NCBI GenBank assembly: GCA_023053685.1
Contig: JALIGW010000016.1
Location: forward strand, 7,656,501 to 7,720,500
Reading direction: 5' to 3'
DNA: 64,000 bases
Source: Diadophis punctatus similis
Taxonomy: Eukaryota > Chordata > Lepidosauria > Squamata > Dipsadidae
Under the pieces are notes generated by a model. It worked only from the letters and a program-made list of their open reading frames with translations. It searched no databases and was not told the origin of the DNA. Below are positions 51,385-64,000 of this stretch, piece by piece (within the stretch, counting starts at the first letter, position 1; every line of letters starts with the position of its first letter). Made by a program: the position numbers and the translations under genes.

Positions 51385-51965
51385 TTTATATTTCACCTTT
51401 ATTTTTATAAATAAAGCGGCGAACATATCTGACACGGCGCGCCTTTCTCCTCCTATTTTCCCCACAACCACCCTGTGAGGCAAGTTGCGCTGAGTTACCC
51501 AGCTGGCTTTCATGGTTAAGGCTGTACAGGCAGTCCTCGATTTACAAGCCAATTGAGCCCAAAATTTATGTTGTTAAGTGAGACATTTGTTAAGTGAGTT
51601 TTGCTCCATTTTACGACCTTTCTTGCCACAGTTAAGTGAATCAATGCAGTTGATAAGTTAGTAACAGAGTTAAGTGAATCTGGCTTCCCCACTGACTTTG
51701 CTTGTCAGGTGGTCACAAAAGATGATCACATGACCTCGGGTCACAGCAAGAGTCGTAAGTATGAACCAGTTGCCAAGCATCTGAATTTTGATCACACGAT
51801 CATAGGGATGCTACAAAAGTAAGTGTTAATGATCATAGGTCACTTTTCAGTGCTATTGTAATTCTGAAAAGTGACTAAATGAACTGTTGTAAGTCGAGGA
51901 CTACCTGTATTAGAACTTGTGGTCTCTGGGTTTCTAAGCCTGGTGCCTTGACCACTAGACCAAAC
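51385..51965 (-). mobile_element. tRNA-derived SINE split by a MITE
   Basis: The minus-strand head (right end) resembles a tRNA ('ggtctagtggtcaaggcacc') and the left part has a LINE-type tail ('cttgcctcacagggtggttg'). The TA-flanked element 51527-51907 interrupts it. Confidence 0.7.
51527..51907. mobile_element. TA-flanked MITE inserted into a SINE
   Basis: TIRs caggcagtcctcga and tcgaggactacctg with TA on each side (51525-51526, 51908-51909). The host tRNA-derived SINE reads through once the element and one TA are removed. Decayed relatives are at about 19027-19265, 23765-24000, 24792-25106, 40279-40650, 44090-44315, 45165-45295, 54815-54960 and 63816-64000. Confidence 0.8.
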
Positions 51966-53063
51966 TTGTCTTTACCTATCTCTACAGAAATAGAGGGCTC
52001 TTAAATAGATGGTCCCTCTGCTTTTCCTGTTTTCACTTCCCCACAGAATTCTGAAGCTCCCACCTGTATATCAGAGAGTGGGGAAGATAATAGGCCATGC
52101 TTATTTTCCAATCTCCTTCCAGCAATTTTTGCTTAATTTTTAAAATAATCTTAATTTCCCTGTTTTCAGCAAAGCAGCTATGGGTATTTATCTGATCCAT
52201 ATGAGATTTTTCTTATGTTTATTGAGGATGACTGAGATGTATGAATGTCTATACCTGTCAAGTGGCAAGGAGGGTATGCTCTTTAGAATCAATGTATCCT
52301 GGATCAGTACCATTGCTTCTTGGGAAGGGGGAGTTTTTCAACCTGTGGTTCAGAAACCCCACTATACAGTGATAGAAGAATGCAATTATGACCTGTATTA
52401 AGACCTCTGATGAAAAGGCAAATTGGTCAGCCCACCCAGCAATCTATGCTGAGACTTGGTTTTGGGATGTGGAGAACAGAATTTTGGAAACTCCAGCTTT
52501 TCCCTATTCAGATCCATGCACAATTAGTTCATAGGCTTTTTTTCTGAAGATAATAAATCGTAGATAAAATAATTACTGGAAATTGGAATCAGTGTCAATT
52601 TTTCTACTAATGCTCAAGGAGGCCTATAAACCATTGACCTGACTAGTGCTCCTAACTCAGCCTAAGCCAGTTAATGACCTATTGCAAAAAAAGGTGATAG
52701 ACATTGTACAAAATTCAACAGAAGTAACATTTTAATAGCTTACCATGACTCCTATGGTAGGACAATCAGAAAATTTAATGTATGGCTTCATATATAATCC
52801 AGTAGATAGAGGATTATAATGGTGACGTGATGGCCACTGTCCATATTCTATGCTGCTTCTCAGGACTATCAACCACCAAACTTGCTTGTTGGGCCACTTC
52901 CAGGTGTTGCTCTGAGCTACCAACTCAATTTCAATTAAAGGAATTTGGTTGTTTTCTTGGTTGACACAGGCTGCAGCCAGGAAGGTTCCACACCCATTTG
53001 CATTACTCAGGTGACCCTGAGGACCCAGATAAATCCCCAAATGGCCTCAACAACTCTCTAAAC

Positions 53064-53197
53064 CAGGGGTGTCAAACTGGCGGTCTGTGGGCTGGATGCA
53101 TCATGTGCAGGCCATGCCCACTCCAGCTCCGTGAATGGGAAAAACTTTGCAAAATGTCATGTGATGGCAATGTGACGCAGTGAGTTTGACACCCGCA
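53064..53197. mobile_element. Short hAT MITE, 'GGTGTCAAACT' family
   Basis: TIR caggggtgtcaaact and complement gagtttgacacccg; flanks CTCTAAAC and CTCTGAAT (6 of 8). A one-ended relative is at about 48140-48332 in FDX1 intron 1. Confidence 0.68.
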
Positions 53198-53261
53198 CTC
53201 TGAATGCAAATGACCAGCTGTCTGCAAGAAAAATAAATCCTTCCATTCCTCACCATCCAGT

Positions 53262-53390
53262 CAGAGCTGAAGAAGCTTCTTGGATGAGAAGTGAAACATC
53301 TTCAAAGAAAAACAAGAAAGTCCAGTTGCTTCTTGAAAAAGCACCTTTGGGACAACCATGACCTGGGTGACTGAGAATCTCCACAGACAT
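53262..53390 (+). repeat. Single hammerhead-bearing (Penelope-like) repeat fragment
   Basis: CTGAAGA (53267-53273), stem GCTTCT/AGAAGT around TGGATG, GAAA (53293-53296) and CATC to 53300, followed by TTC that can pair with GAG before the core. The next 85 bp match the arms at 1.8 kb ('gaaagtccagttgc', 'aaaagcacctttgggac'). One base of stem III is changed (CGTC to CATC). Confidence 0.6.
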
Positions 53391-56300
53391 CCTTACATTG
53401 TTGATGAATGATTATGTTCTGCTTAATTGAGGACAGTCCTCTGTTACTAACAGCACGTGCTCAAAAACCAATTAGGTCCAAGTCTATTTCAAAGACAAAG
53501 AGTATTTGCTTATCCAAATTTGTGAAACAAACAACAGGTTATCTGGAAACAATCTTTCCCATTCTGACGCAAGCAAGTATTGTATTTAATTACATGAACA
53601 TTTAGCAACAACTCCAGATGCTGTTCTGCAATACCCATTATCCCTCACAATAAATCATGCTATCTAGGCTACTTAGAGGTGGAGTTCAGTAAAATTCATT
53701 ACTGAATTATGGCAAGAATTTCCAATTTGCATCTATATACATAATTTATATGCAAGTTGTCTTTTACTTTGGAAGGGGGTATCTGTCTTCCTTCCATTCT
53801 TGTCTAAATTAGTAGATGAGGTGGAAGACCTCAGCCCAGAAGCAGTGCAATAATTGTCCTTTTCAAATAGAGATATCTAGAGAGATTGCTTGGACATTCC
53901 AATGCATTTGTCATAATCTTCTATGCAACTTAGGGCGGACCTACAGACTAGATTAGAGCAATTGTGTGCCCTTTGCTTCTATCTATAGTTTTCCTATTGA
54001 CTTGGTGTAATAAAATCCTTGATACATATTCAAATAATAAAAGTCAAGAACTAATGAGTAGTAGGCTGGTATGTTTAGCTAACATATCCTAACTTTATTT
54101 GTGCAAGGAAGGTCCATTTATCAGTTCATTATTTTGCAACAATCTCTATTATTTACATAGCATGTTTACAAAAGCTTTTTTTCTGGCTAGCTGACAGAAC
54201 CACTGCATTTTGCTATGCAGATTTGGAATCAAGTTATGGGCTTGGCTAAGCAAAGCTTTTAGTGCCACATTCATACAATTTTACTCAGCAACTGCATATT
54301 ACACTTGTGGGGCATGCAGATCATGTTTAAGAACGGGACGCTTATGAACATCAATATGCCTAAGACACCTTCATGGGCAACTACCAAATAATAATTTATT
54401 TTTAGGTTCTTTTAGATTGCATCTTAATTTATTTACTCTGTCTTCCACAGACAAAGATAGACTGGGATGATAATATCTCAGAAGGTTAGTAAGGGGATAA
54501 GTAGGAGAGAGCCAAAATTTCTGGTAAAATATTTCAACTATACTTCAACTGGCATTTACTTGGAAGCTGCAGCTCAGGTAAAAGCTATGCACTAACATAT
54601 TAAATATATCCCCAAGCACTAAAATATTAAATATATCCCCCAGTTCAAGAAATTTATATCTAACTGGGAAACGTCTTGTCCAATCTGTCCAAAATCTCAG
54701 TTTAAGGCAGTTTACTTCACAATCTACTGCCAAAGGAAAACCCACAAACATAAAACAAGGCCACCGTTCTTCAACAACTACTATTTGGAGCTACAGGTAG
54801 TGTTCTTGATAGTCTGTAAAGCACTTCCTGTTGTTGTAAAACAATGCACTGACCCCCCCCTTCACATAATCATGATATGGATACTTGACAACCTGTTTGC
54901 ACTTATGACCAGTTGCCAAGTGCAATTTGCAATCTTCTCAGATGTTATTGTTAGCTAAGGAACACTTCATTTTTCTTGTGTCCACTGCTGAGAGGAAGTA
55001 AACTACTTCCTATTTTATTGAATAATGCCTGAGTCCAGACAAATGTGGGCATCCTCAACCAAGATATTTAAGCAGGCAAATAAATGAAGAAAGGCAAGGG
55101 AAAGTGAAAATCTAATTATTGATGGAATTGGAGCCAAAATTGGCTTTGAGTTATCCATGTAACAGAAAAATACAAATAGAATCGAAACTGAAACAAATAA
55201 TACAAAGTGACTTGTCTTAAAACTGATGGCTTTGTGTGCGTATATCTCCATATATTGCATTAAGCCAACAACAGCAACAATTAAAAAATTGGGTAAGCCA
55301 GTCTTTCCCAATCTTGCCCTCACTAAATATATTAGCACTAGCAGTTGTACAATTCTCCAGCTTGTTAAGGCTAGTGGAAATATTGTGCTAAGCCATAATG
55401 CAGTCTGTTTGGTTTGCACTTAGTATAACATTTGAACTTAACCAGAGTGACTTGTAAACCACAGTTAATTCCATGACTGAGTAAAAGCCAAGGTTCATAA
55501 CAACTATGATTTAGGTTAACACCTCAATCCAGCTCCTGATCTGCAAGGGCCTTATTAAGTTAATTTTGAGATTTTATTTGTTGGAAAAATTAACATCAGT
55601 GCCTATTGATCAAATGGTTTGCATGTGAGCAACTGCAACATCCAGTGAAGCTGCACTAGGAATGCTTTCAGATAGACAATGTCTAACTATCAATCCAAAA
55701 GCATTCTGTACCTTCTCTATGTCTCCCTTCTTGTGGCGATTCTTCCCGCTTCTCTTGCATCCTGTGGGGGTGGGGGTGTCACAAGAGTGTTAGAAATGTA
55801 AAGTGTGGTTTGGGTGCCCACCATACAATTCTTTGAATCAGGCATAATTATAGTAAAATGAATGTTTCATCCAGAAGCATCCAATGAAGGTCAGACACCT
55901 CACCCCTATCAACACTAATAAATTGGCATCTTTTTGTCAATTCTCACCCCTCCTTTTCAGAATTTCCCTAATTAAAAATCCCTATACCTAATGAGAGAAA
56001 TCACCAAATATTTTTTTCTGAAGAAAGTAATTGGTTAGACACTGGAAATGATGTATGCCAGAAACTCAGCATTATGAGCTAGAAAATATTGACCACTCTG
56101 TATTTCAGAGATGTTCTGACATATCTACAGAAACTAATCCTCTGCTTATTTTTGTGTATATTTGAGGAATCCAGAAATCAAGGTAGGATTGTTCAACGCT
56201 CACAACAAGCTCTTAAAATTACCTATTTTACAGGGAAAGGGACAAAACTATTTGCTCTCTTTTGCATCAGTCATCCTATCTGCACATCTTAGCTTTACAA

Positions 56301-57256
56301 AATGTTCTACATTTCATAGTTCATTTCATAGTTCATATAGTGAATGAAATTGCTGCTGCAATTGTGCCACTTATTTCCTTATCTGCTACATTTCGCAAGC
56401 ATTTATTGACTTTAGATTATGTTTATATGGCTGTAATTTATTTTATGAAACAAGCAGTGCCCGGTGTGTAAAGTAGACATACAAGACAATTTATATTACC
56501 TACTATTTCCACAATTGTAAATCTGTTATATTGATTTAAGAGATTAGATTAGCCTGAGAGAGTAGATAAATATTATTTTAAAAAACAGGCTAGCCAAAGT
56601 TATATGACAAATGAATGGTACTTTTTGATATGTTTGCATTACCTTGTAAACCTGTCTAGAAAATGATGATCTATAATAAACAAAAGACAAAATGTTCTTA
56701 TTATTTTAAACTGAACAAGAGAATTACACCTATGCTTAAAAGTCCATATTGATTTAAGAGAAATTGAAAATAAACAGAAATCTGGGAACATTTACCAGAT
56801 CAGTGACTTGAAAATATTGTAGTATCATTTCTTTCCAAAAGAGTATATATTGTCAGGCCCAAAAAATCAGGACCATTCATAAAGCTGCAGCACAACTTCA
56901 TTCAAGAATCTGGCCAACTAAAGTTCAGCAATAAATTGGTGCCAGAGGAGGGTCAACGGAATTCAGGAGGGATTGGACTTGGACTGCTTGTAGGAATGTA
57001 AAGTCTCTAAGCTGATGATACACTTAACTCTGCCCCCAAGCAATGCCTGCTCATCTACCTATATAGTGAAATGAGGACTGCAATTTTTTTTAAAAAACTT
57101 GTCTTCCTAGTATGTGGAAGAGACACTCACTAGTTTCCTTTTCCCTTTTTCTTTTAAAGGTATCAGCCTGTCCCCAGGTGATCGATCAGAGATGAGATCT
57201 GTGTAGAGAAGTCCTATTTGTTTATGGAATTGATAGCAGGATATAGGCATTATACT

Positions 57257-57407
<151 letters not shown>

Positions 57408-57559
57408 ATGATTTTTTAAATTGTAGTTTACTGAGCAAACCACAAGTGGCTGGATTTATGCAACATGGTATTCTCAATCACAGCTAACAAGAGACAATGG
57501 CTTAGATTCACAAAGCAAGCCAAAAATCAAACCAAGTGTATTTTAAAAAGACCCAGAGA

Positions 57560-57876
57560 CAGGGGTGGGTTCCTCCCGGTTCGGCCAAACTGGTAACGAT
57601 CCTCTGGTGACATCACAATGATGTCACCGAACCGGATCGGTCGGTGCTGGTCCGTGGGCGCTGCCATATTTTTAAAAATTATTTCTGATTTTTTTTTGAA
57701 ATTTTTTGAATTTTTTTCCCCCTTTTGAGCATGCGCAGAAGCCAAGTTCCAGCACTGTGCATGCGGTCACCATCTTTTTTGGCTTTTTAAAATTTTTCGT
57801 TACTGCGCATGCGTGCACGCCCACGCGGCATGGGAGGGAGCGAACCGGCAGCGAGGTAAGTTGGAACCCACCCTTG
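57560..57876. mobile_element. hAT MITE, 'GGTGGGTTCC' family
   Basis: Flanks CCCAGAGA and CCCAGAGT (7 of 8). Ends caggggtgggttcc ... ggaacccacccttg. Confidence 0.78.
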
Positions 57877-58050
57877 CCCAGAGTCCATATGATATGTTTT
57901 TGTAAAGTGTTTTACAAAAACATAGCATATCCTATTACATAGTATATTAAAAAATCAATTTTTAATGGATTATCAATGGGAGGCCATTATAAAAATAATA
58001 AATCTTTTAAAAAGGTATTGTCAAATTATTTTTGCCTAAACCCTCTAAAT

Positions 58051-58412
58051 CAGTGGTTCCCAACCTTTTTGTGATCGAGTACCACTTGGAGGTCCCGTAC
58101 AGTCGCCGCGTACCACCTGGTTCCAGAGAAACTAAATTCGATCAGATATCACTTTATTTCCATAATTGTACCGTTCCTTTTTTGGCCCCGCGCATCCAGC
58201 AACTGGATTCTCGGGCCGCTGGGACCAGGTGGGCGGCGTGTGGCAACAGCTGCAAATCGTTGCCAGATTATCTTGTGTTAGGCAGTAAACATTTTTGTGA
58301 AGTAAAAAATAACTAACTAAAAATAGTTCATGACCCCGAAAGTGTTCGCGTACCACCTGGAAGGCCCTCGCGTACCACTAGTGGTACATGTACCACAGGT
58401 TGGGAACCACTG
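58051..58412. mobile_element. Non-autonomous hAT element, 362 bp, twin of 6280
   Basis: Same length and orientation as the copy at 6280-6641; perfect 8-bp duplication CTCTAAAT at 58043-58050 and 58413-58420. It lies between FDX1 and RDX. Confidence 0.88.
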
Positions 58413-59339
58413 CTCTAAATTCATTAAAACTCCCCCTATGGGGGTTAAAGGTACACAATGACTCAAATGGCAAACCCATGCCCTCCAACTGTTCTGAATG
58501 ACAGTTCCCACAACTGCTTGCTAGTATCCATTCAAACAAGAGCTGATGGGACTTAAAGCCCCTCTCAAATCTAGAGGCCACTAAATCTCCTCCTAAGTAC
58601 AGTATTTAGTGTGCACCAGTAGGCTATAATGAAGATGTGACTAAGATTGCATCTTTAAAGAAAGAACACATAGTCCCTATTCAAGGCCAGAGAAGTTGAG
58701 AAAGGAAACCACAGACACAGCTTCCATCTCACCCACAACCCCAAAGTTTGAGATAGCAGCATTAGATAATAGTTCTTTAATAATATAGGTAATGTTTCTA
58801 GATGGGTAGAGCTAATTACGTGATAGATCAAATCAGGGTATATAAAACTTCATCTGAATTTAATGTGTTGCTGAAAATAACAGCAATATTCTAATAGGAA
58901 AATATAGTCAATAGGTCAGACTTGGTGCTAGCTAAAGTCGTTTCATTTTTCCTTAGGTTTAATACTTAATAGTGAATTTTTAGTATATTTTGCACATAAA
59001 CTAATATTTATTCAGGACAATAAACTACTCTAAATTATACAAAAACATTGTAAACCTCCAGCATAACCCATAGCAGCCCATTTTGCACATATCTAAAAAT
59101 ATTTGTCAGAAAGCATACCTGTCTTTGATTAGCTATTCTGAATGGCACAATTTCGACAACTTGATTTTTCATCTTTTGCTGTGTAACAGAAATGAAGAAT
59201 TCTCTTAATTTGTGTGATATGAGAAATTACAAACCCAGGACCTCCCATAAACAGTTAATGGAAAAAAGACTACTAGTAGCATCTAGACTTAAATCTAAGA
59301 AAGAACAAGATAACCAAAGGAAGATTAGGAGGCAAGGTT

Positions 59340-59341
<2 letters not shown>

Positions 59342-59376
<35 letters not shown>
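59342..59376. repeat. (TG)n microsatellite
   Basis: About 17 TG units upstream of the RDX promoter. Confidence 0.95.
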
Positions 59377-59378
<2 letters not shown>

Positions 59379-59689
59379 GCAAGTGGCCATTAATAGGGCA
59401 TAGTACTTTTCAGTGCCTGCTCTTTCTGCATTTCATTTTCCTTTGACCTCGTTAAGTAGAAACTGTAAGATATATAAAAGATGTATAAGATTTCATGAAC
59501 CGGAGTACGTAGGTAGCGGGCAAAAGCTACCAAGTCTCTGTTAAGGGAGACTTTACATTTCTTCTTAAAACTCGCTCTAAGACGAACGGGACTGACGCCT
59601 TGTGTTGGCCAGCCCAAAATAAAGTCTCAAAAGGGAGCAGGGACCCATCGCACCCCCTGCTTTTTCAAAAATGCTAACCAGAGACCGTT

Positions 59690-60480
59690 ACCGTCACAAC
59701 CTACCACGTGACCCCGCATTTGATTCTGAAGCGGCTCGCGGCAGCCAACCGACCCCGCCGCCTCGTGTCTCTCTCTCTCTCTCTCCCACCCCAACTTTCC
59801 AACTCCCGTTTCCACAGAGATACTTCGGAGGCGTAGCTTCATCCCGCCGAAGCACGCATGCGTCCGTCTCCGTCCGCGCATGCTCCGTAGCAAGACGGAG
59901 GCGCCAGCCGCTGTGATAGGGAGAAAAAAAAATCTCAAAGGGTGCCGCCATATTGCGGATCTGTCAGCGGACGCGGCGCTGCCGCAAATCGAGCGAGCCC
60001 CCCTGAGGGAAACAGCCCGCCGCCGCCGCGGCCCTCGGAGCGTCTCCGCAGCGCTACTGGGCAAGCTGTGCAATCGACGTTTCCCGTCCGCTTGTTGTTC
60101 CCCTTCAGATCAGTTGTCAGTTGTCGAGACCTTCGGGAGCAAAGCATCCGACGAGAGCTGGCCGCCCCCGGCGCCTCAGTTCGGCAGGTGAGGAGGCGAG
60201 TCAGGCGGGGAGAGAAGTTACGCGGTCGTGTTTATCGTGGCGACCACTAGGCCGCTCTTCGCCTTGTCCCTACGTTTCTCTACCGCCGGTATCCCTAAAA
60301 GCCTCTCCAGAAGTGGCGGACGAGGGCTGTCCTCACGCCAGCTTGCTTGGGGGAACTGAGGTCCACAATCCGCTCTGGGACAGGCGGCTTCCCGCCATGC
60401 AGGTCGCAGTGGGATGTGTAAAAAGCGGTGCTCGCTGACTCCCGAAGGACGGCGAGCGTTGCTTTGCTTTGCTTTTGCCC
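59690..60480 (+). promoter_or_regulatory. CpG-rich promoter region of RDX
   Basis: CpG-dense segment with a short (TC)n tract (59766-59787), several CCGCC/GGCGG motifs and no long transposon. It precedes and overlaps the likely non-coding first exon of RDX and lies about 9.5 kb head-to-head from the FDX1 promoter. Confidence 0.7.
60000..60187 (+). other. RDX: Probable non-coding first exon of RDX
   Basis: A CpG-rich stretch ending at a good donor (CAG|GTGAGG, GT at 60188-60189). ERM-family genes have a non-coding first exon spliced to an exon with a 12-base coding start, which is what follows at 63185. The transcription start is unknown, so the left edge is only an approximate placement. Confidence 0.55.
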
Positions 60481-63184
60481 ATCGCGATTTCTCCTCTTTA
60501 CCTGACAGCGAAGCATATTCCAGCGCTTCCTTTCGCCGGATTTCCCTCTCCCCCCCCCACTTCCCCGAATTTTCCCTTTAGCCCCTCAGGTTAAAAAAAG
60601 GGTGTGTGGGATTAATATGTTCACTGCAGATTTTGCATCACTTATCCATAACTAGAATAAAGTACTGATATTCAAATCGTAGGTTTCCCTTTGCCGGACG
60701 TGCCCGCGAATTTATTTTCTTGCGGATAGATGGGGTGGGTGGGTGGGGGGCATCTGAAGTTATAAGAAATGGGCTAAATATGAATCCTATAAGGCGAGGT
60801 TAGGTGGAATAAGTGCTCTGAGACATAGCAGGTTTTGCTCCTAAAAGAAGAGCTTCTGATTCTTAATCGTATATGTGTTTACTTGGGAGTATGTATTCAC
60901 TATTACATCTAGTAAAGGCAGCACTCTATTAGGAAGGAGATTGCATTAAGACTTGCTTCTGAGTAAATACTCAAGGAGTGAAGTTGCAAGATTCCTAGCA
61001 CTGAAGTTTCTGTACAAGAAAGGGGTTGGGATATACAGTATCTACATCAAGCAATTTTATCTAGTGTTTCCAAGGAAGATCTAGATATTGTTTAGATATT
61101 CTTTCTTTTTTCATGCTGCTAGTAAAATCATAAGTGGTTAATGAAAAAGAAAAGGGAGCTAAAATATTTCCCTCATGTACCTTGACTAGTTGTAAATGGG
61201 GACAAATACATTAACGTATTTGTTAACAAATGTTTCAGAGTTCAAACATTTGGAGTTTACGATGCTGTCATTTCAAACTTGAAGGAAACATTTTAAAAAT
61301 CTGAGATAATTCTTTCCATCTTACTAAAAGTATTCTGACATTTTTTAAACCATTCTGAATGTGTTTCTTACCTGAAAGAGCCATGTTTTGCATTAAAAAA
61401 AGAACATTTGAACTTAGAACTTTTATGGAATGGTGAGAATGACATCAGTATATTTGGGGCAACCTATTTTGAACTTGAAACACTTTTACGTTTTTGAGTT
61501 TGAAATGTTTCAGTTAAACTGTGTTGCACCCCTGTGGTCAACTCTGCCAAAGCTGTACTTAGTTTCCTGTCATTTACTATATTAGGAGATAGGGAGAAGT
61601 CTAGAAGATTTGCTAACAAGAATATTGAAGAGAAATGTTTCTCCAGGTTCTAATTGACTTCCTTTGCCTTATTTGGTTTTACTGGATTCAGTTATTTCAA
61701 TCCAGCATTAAAAATATGACGAGTTCTGAATTTTAAAGTAAAGGTATAGGTTTCCACTGATCAGTTGTGTTCAGTTCTAGGGGATGGTGTTTATCTTCTT
61801 TTCCTAGCTGAGGAAGCCAGCATTGTCAAGACGCTTCTGTGGTCATGTGGCCAGTATGATTATACACACATGGAACACTTACCTTCCCACTGAAGTGATA
61901 CCTATTTATCTATTTGCATGCTTTCAAACTGCTAGATTGGCAGGAGCTGGGGCAAGAACAAGAACTTACCCTGTCACACGGTGTTTGGTCTCAAATGCCA
62001 ACCTTCTGGTTGACAAACCTAGTGTCTTAACCGCTAGGCCACCATGCCCCTAATTTTTATTCCACGGTAAAATCTTAATTTTACCCCACAATAAAACATC
62101 AGGAGTACTATAAGAATTGAGTCAGGTGTCCTAATTATATAACAGATAGACACAGATGTGAAAACTTTTATAGTTTTGCAAAATTCTACATTCCTGCAAT
62201 ATTCTTCTATTTCCAAAGCTGTGATTTCCATAAGTGGATTTCAACTCTTAAATTAATTTGATCAAATGACAAATCTTATGTTTACATATAAATTAAGGTA
62301 AACTTGTAAATTATTTTATTGTAAAGATGTATCTTATAGTCTTTCATTCATTTTTCATTCACTATTTAATGCTAATTCTATGCAATTTCTTTGCCACTAG
62401 TAGGTTTGGAGTATTGATAACAATATTATAAGCTTGCTACTCTTAGCAGAAATTAACATACATGAAGACAGATAAAATCATAATTGGTTCTCAACAAGTC
62501 CTTAGTGTACAGTTTAACTATGTAATGTTGGAGCAATGACTATCACTACTATAACAGCATTCTTAGTAATATAGCAGATTTAATAAATATAATTTAGGAA
62601 ATACAGTACTTAATGGATATGATGCTAACTAATATTAGTTCCATGTTTTGGTTTATTCATATGACTTGTAATCTAGCTAAGACCTATGTAGAAACAGATG
62701 ATAGAAACAGAAAGAATAGTTATTTTTAAATCCTTTTGTAATAACAAGGTAGCTGGCCTTAGATTTACTTCGTTCTATGTGTTCTAAATAAATTCTAAGC
62801 TGATTTATATTTAAAATATCTAGGATTTTTTTGATGGCTGTTCTTTTAAGTATTTATTTGGACCTGTTCAGATTCAGTTGAATCTTAATATTTTTTCCAC
62901 TAATCTTGCACTAGCAATTAAGTATGGAGCAAAAATATATGATCAAAATTCAATTGTAAGATCCAGCTTTTTATCATTAAAACTTCTAATTCAAAAAGTA
63001 CTACATTATGAAGTCTGAATAAGTTTACAGCTTATTCTTCCATTAAAACATAGGAACTAGAAGATGAATAGTATACATGTATATTCTTTTACTCAGGTGA
63101 ACTATTGTAGTTTGGAAAATTACTGTATAAATATTTCACAATAGATTAATATAATATAAACTATATATAATTATTTTGTTTTAG
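60188..63184 (+). other. RDX: RDX intron 1
   Basis: Between the putative non-coding exon and the ATG exon. It contains the Sauria-type SINE at 61737-62048; the remainder is A/T-rich with no feature I can identify. Unlike the introns of ARHGAP20 and FDX1 it carries few transposons. Confidence 0.55.
61737..62048 (-). mobile_element. Sauria-type SINE in RDX intron 1
   Basis: Minus strand: tRNA-like head ending at 62048 ('ggcctagcggttaag'), then a middle with 'ggccacatgaccacag' and a tail like 'aaacctataccttta', the typical end shared with Bov-B LINEs. This supports a squamate origin. Confidence 0.78.
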
Positions 63185-63247
63185 CAGAAGAAAAGACAAG
63201 ACTGAGTAAGAAAAAGAGAAGAAAAGAAAAGGAAAATGCCGAAACCA
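63185..63247 (+). CDS. RDX: RDX exon 2, start of radixin (5' UTR plus Met-Pro-Lys-Pro)
   Basis: The acceptor ends at 63184 (or at CAG 63185-63187 as an alternative). After about 50 bases of purine-rich leader, ATG at 63236-63238 starts a 12-base coding segment ATG CCG AAA CCA, followed at once by the donor GTAAGT (63248-63253). Radixin and ezrin begin Met-Pro-Lys-Pro and their genes split after exactly these four codons, so the tiny exon is diagnostic. The gene order next to FDX1 selects RDX over ezrin. Radixin links actin to plasma-membrane proteins through its N-terminal FERM domain; the FERM exons lie beyond the window. Only the coding bases 63236-63247 are translated. Confidence 0.85.
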
Positions 63248-64000
63248 GTAAGTAATCCATATGGAACCTTATTTGTATTTGATAGACTTTTAGTTCTTAT
63301 AATCCCTAAGTTATCCCTAAGGAATAGAGTTTACAAAGTGAAGGAGTATCTACCTATTTCAGTATACCCAAAGTATCTATTCTTCCCTTGATCCCAAATA
63401 ATAGTGGTAAAGCCACTAAAACAAAACAGTTTTTTCCTGAGTGCTTAGTGCTGTTTCCTTTGTCTCCTCAAAAAAAGCTATTTCTGTGATGGAATGTGTA
63501 CCTACAGAGGCAGTGGAGGCAATTTGGCAGCACAGAGCTTTCCCAGGGAGAAATCAGTATATTCTAAAGAAAAGTATGAATTAAGAGACTGCAGTCCCGA
63601 GCTGGATGTGGGAGGGGTAAGAGGTTCAGGATAGCCACACACTAAAATTTCTCCGAATCTATCTATTAGGGTGGAGAATTATAGATTTAGTTTGGTAAGA
63701 TTCTGTCCATTAGGTGTAATGATCGGACTTGATTAAATTTTGCTGTGTTATCTTTGGACTTGGGCCTGACAAATTTCTGAATATTTTGGGGATTTTTCTG
63801 AAAGCATTTAATACAGGTAATTTTTTGTTAATGATGGCTCTGCTTAGCAACTGTTCAAATTTGCAACAGTGCTGAAAAAGTAGCTTTGTGACAGTCTTTG
63901 AACTTATGACTGTCCCAACGTCCCTGCAATCACATAGTTGCCATTTGGGTGCTTTGCAGCAGCCAACAGACTTTTATGACTGTCACAGCGTCCTGTATTC

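Noticed and set aside
55015..55419. 134-codon minus-strand frame with hydrophobic segments
   Set aside because: No recognisable homology, no splice context, and A/T-rich intergenic surroundings; it is most likely chance.

Overview
This is nuclear DNA from a vertebrate, most likely a squamate reptile and probably a snake. The window is dense in CR1- and L2-like LINEs, an R4/Dong-type LINE remnant, Penelope-like fragments carrying hammerhead-ribozyme motifs, tRNA-derived SINEs (one of Sauria type), short palindromic hAT elements with clean 8-bp target duplications, TA-flanked inverted-repeat elements and long microsatellites. The species call is an inference from this mix.

Three protein-coding genes are supported, all by conserved exons with matching splice phases. 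(1) ARHGAP20, + strand, left part: seven exons from 2117 to the stop at 18133, giving the last 890 residues (end of the RA region, the RhoGAP domain and the long C-terminal tail) and a poly(A) signal near 18927; upstream exons lie outside the window. (2) FDX1 (adrenodoxin), - strand: four exons from the start at 50431 down to the stop at 40115, a complete 173-residue mitochondrial [2Fe-2S] ferredoxin, with a CpG-rich promoter around 50.1-50.8 kb. (3) RDX (radixin), + strand: a CpG-rich promoter and non-coding first exon near 60.0-60.19 kb, and an exon at 63.2 kb with only the first 12 coding bases (Met-Pro-Lys-Pro); the rest lies beyond the window. From memory, the order ARHGAP20 - FDX1 - RDX, tail-to-tail then head-to-head, matches the human 11q22.3 neighbourhood. 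The three genes are not functionally linked: a Rho-family GTPase regulator, a mitochondrial electron carrier for steroid and iron-sulfur metabolism, and an actin-membrane linker.

Layout: 1-2116 ARHGAP20 intron with an inverted pair of hammerhead-bearing repeats; 2117-18133 the exons above with repeat-filled introns, including a TA-rich satellite stretch of about 350 bp inside the RhoGAP coding region; 18134-18960 3' UTR; 19-40 kb intergenic repeats, including a truncated RPS10 pseudogene at 27.8 kb and a CR1 element holding two hAT elements in inverted tandem; 40-50.4 kb FDX1, whose first intron holds an R4/Dong remnant between TAA repeats and an inverted hammerhead pair; 50.8-60 kb intergenic; 60-64 kb start of RDX.

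The most interesting signals are non-coding: at least four loci with hammerhead-ribozyme-like cores, three of them arranged as head-to-head inverted pairs, one with both cores apparently intact inside an FDX1 intron. No new gene system or operon-like cluster was seen.
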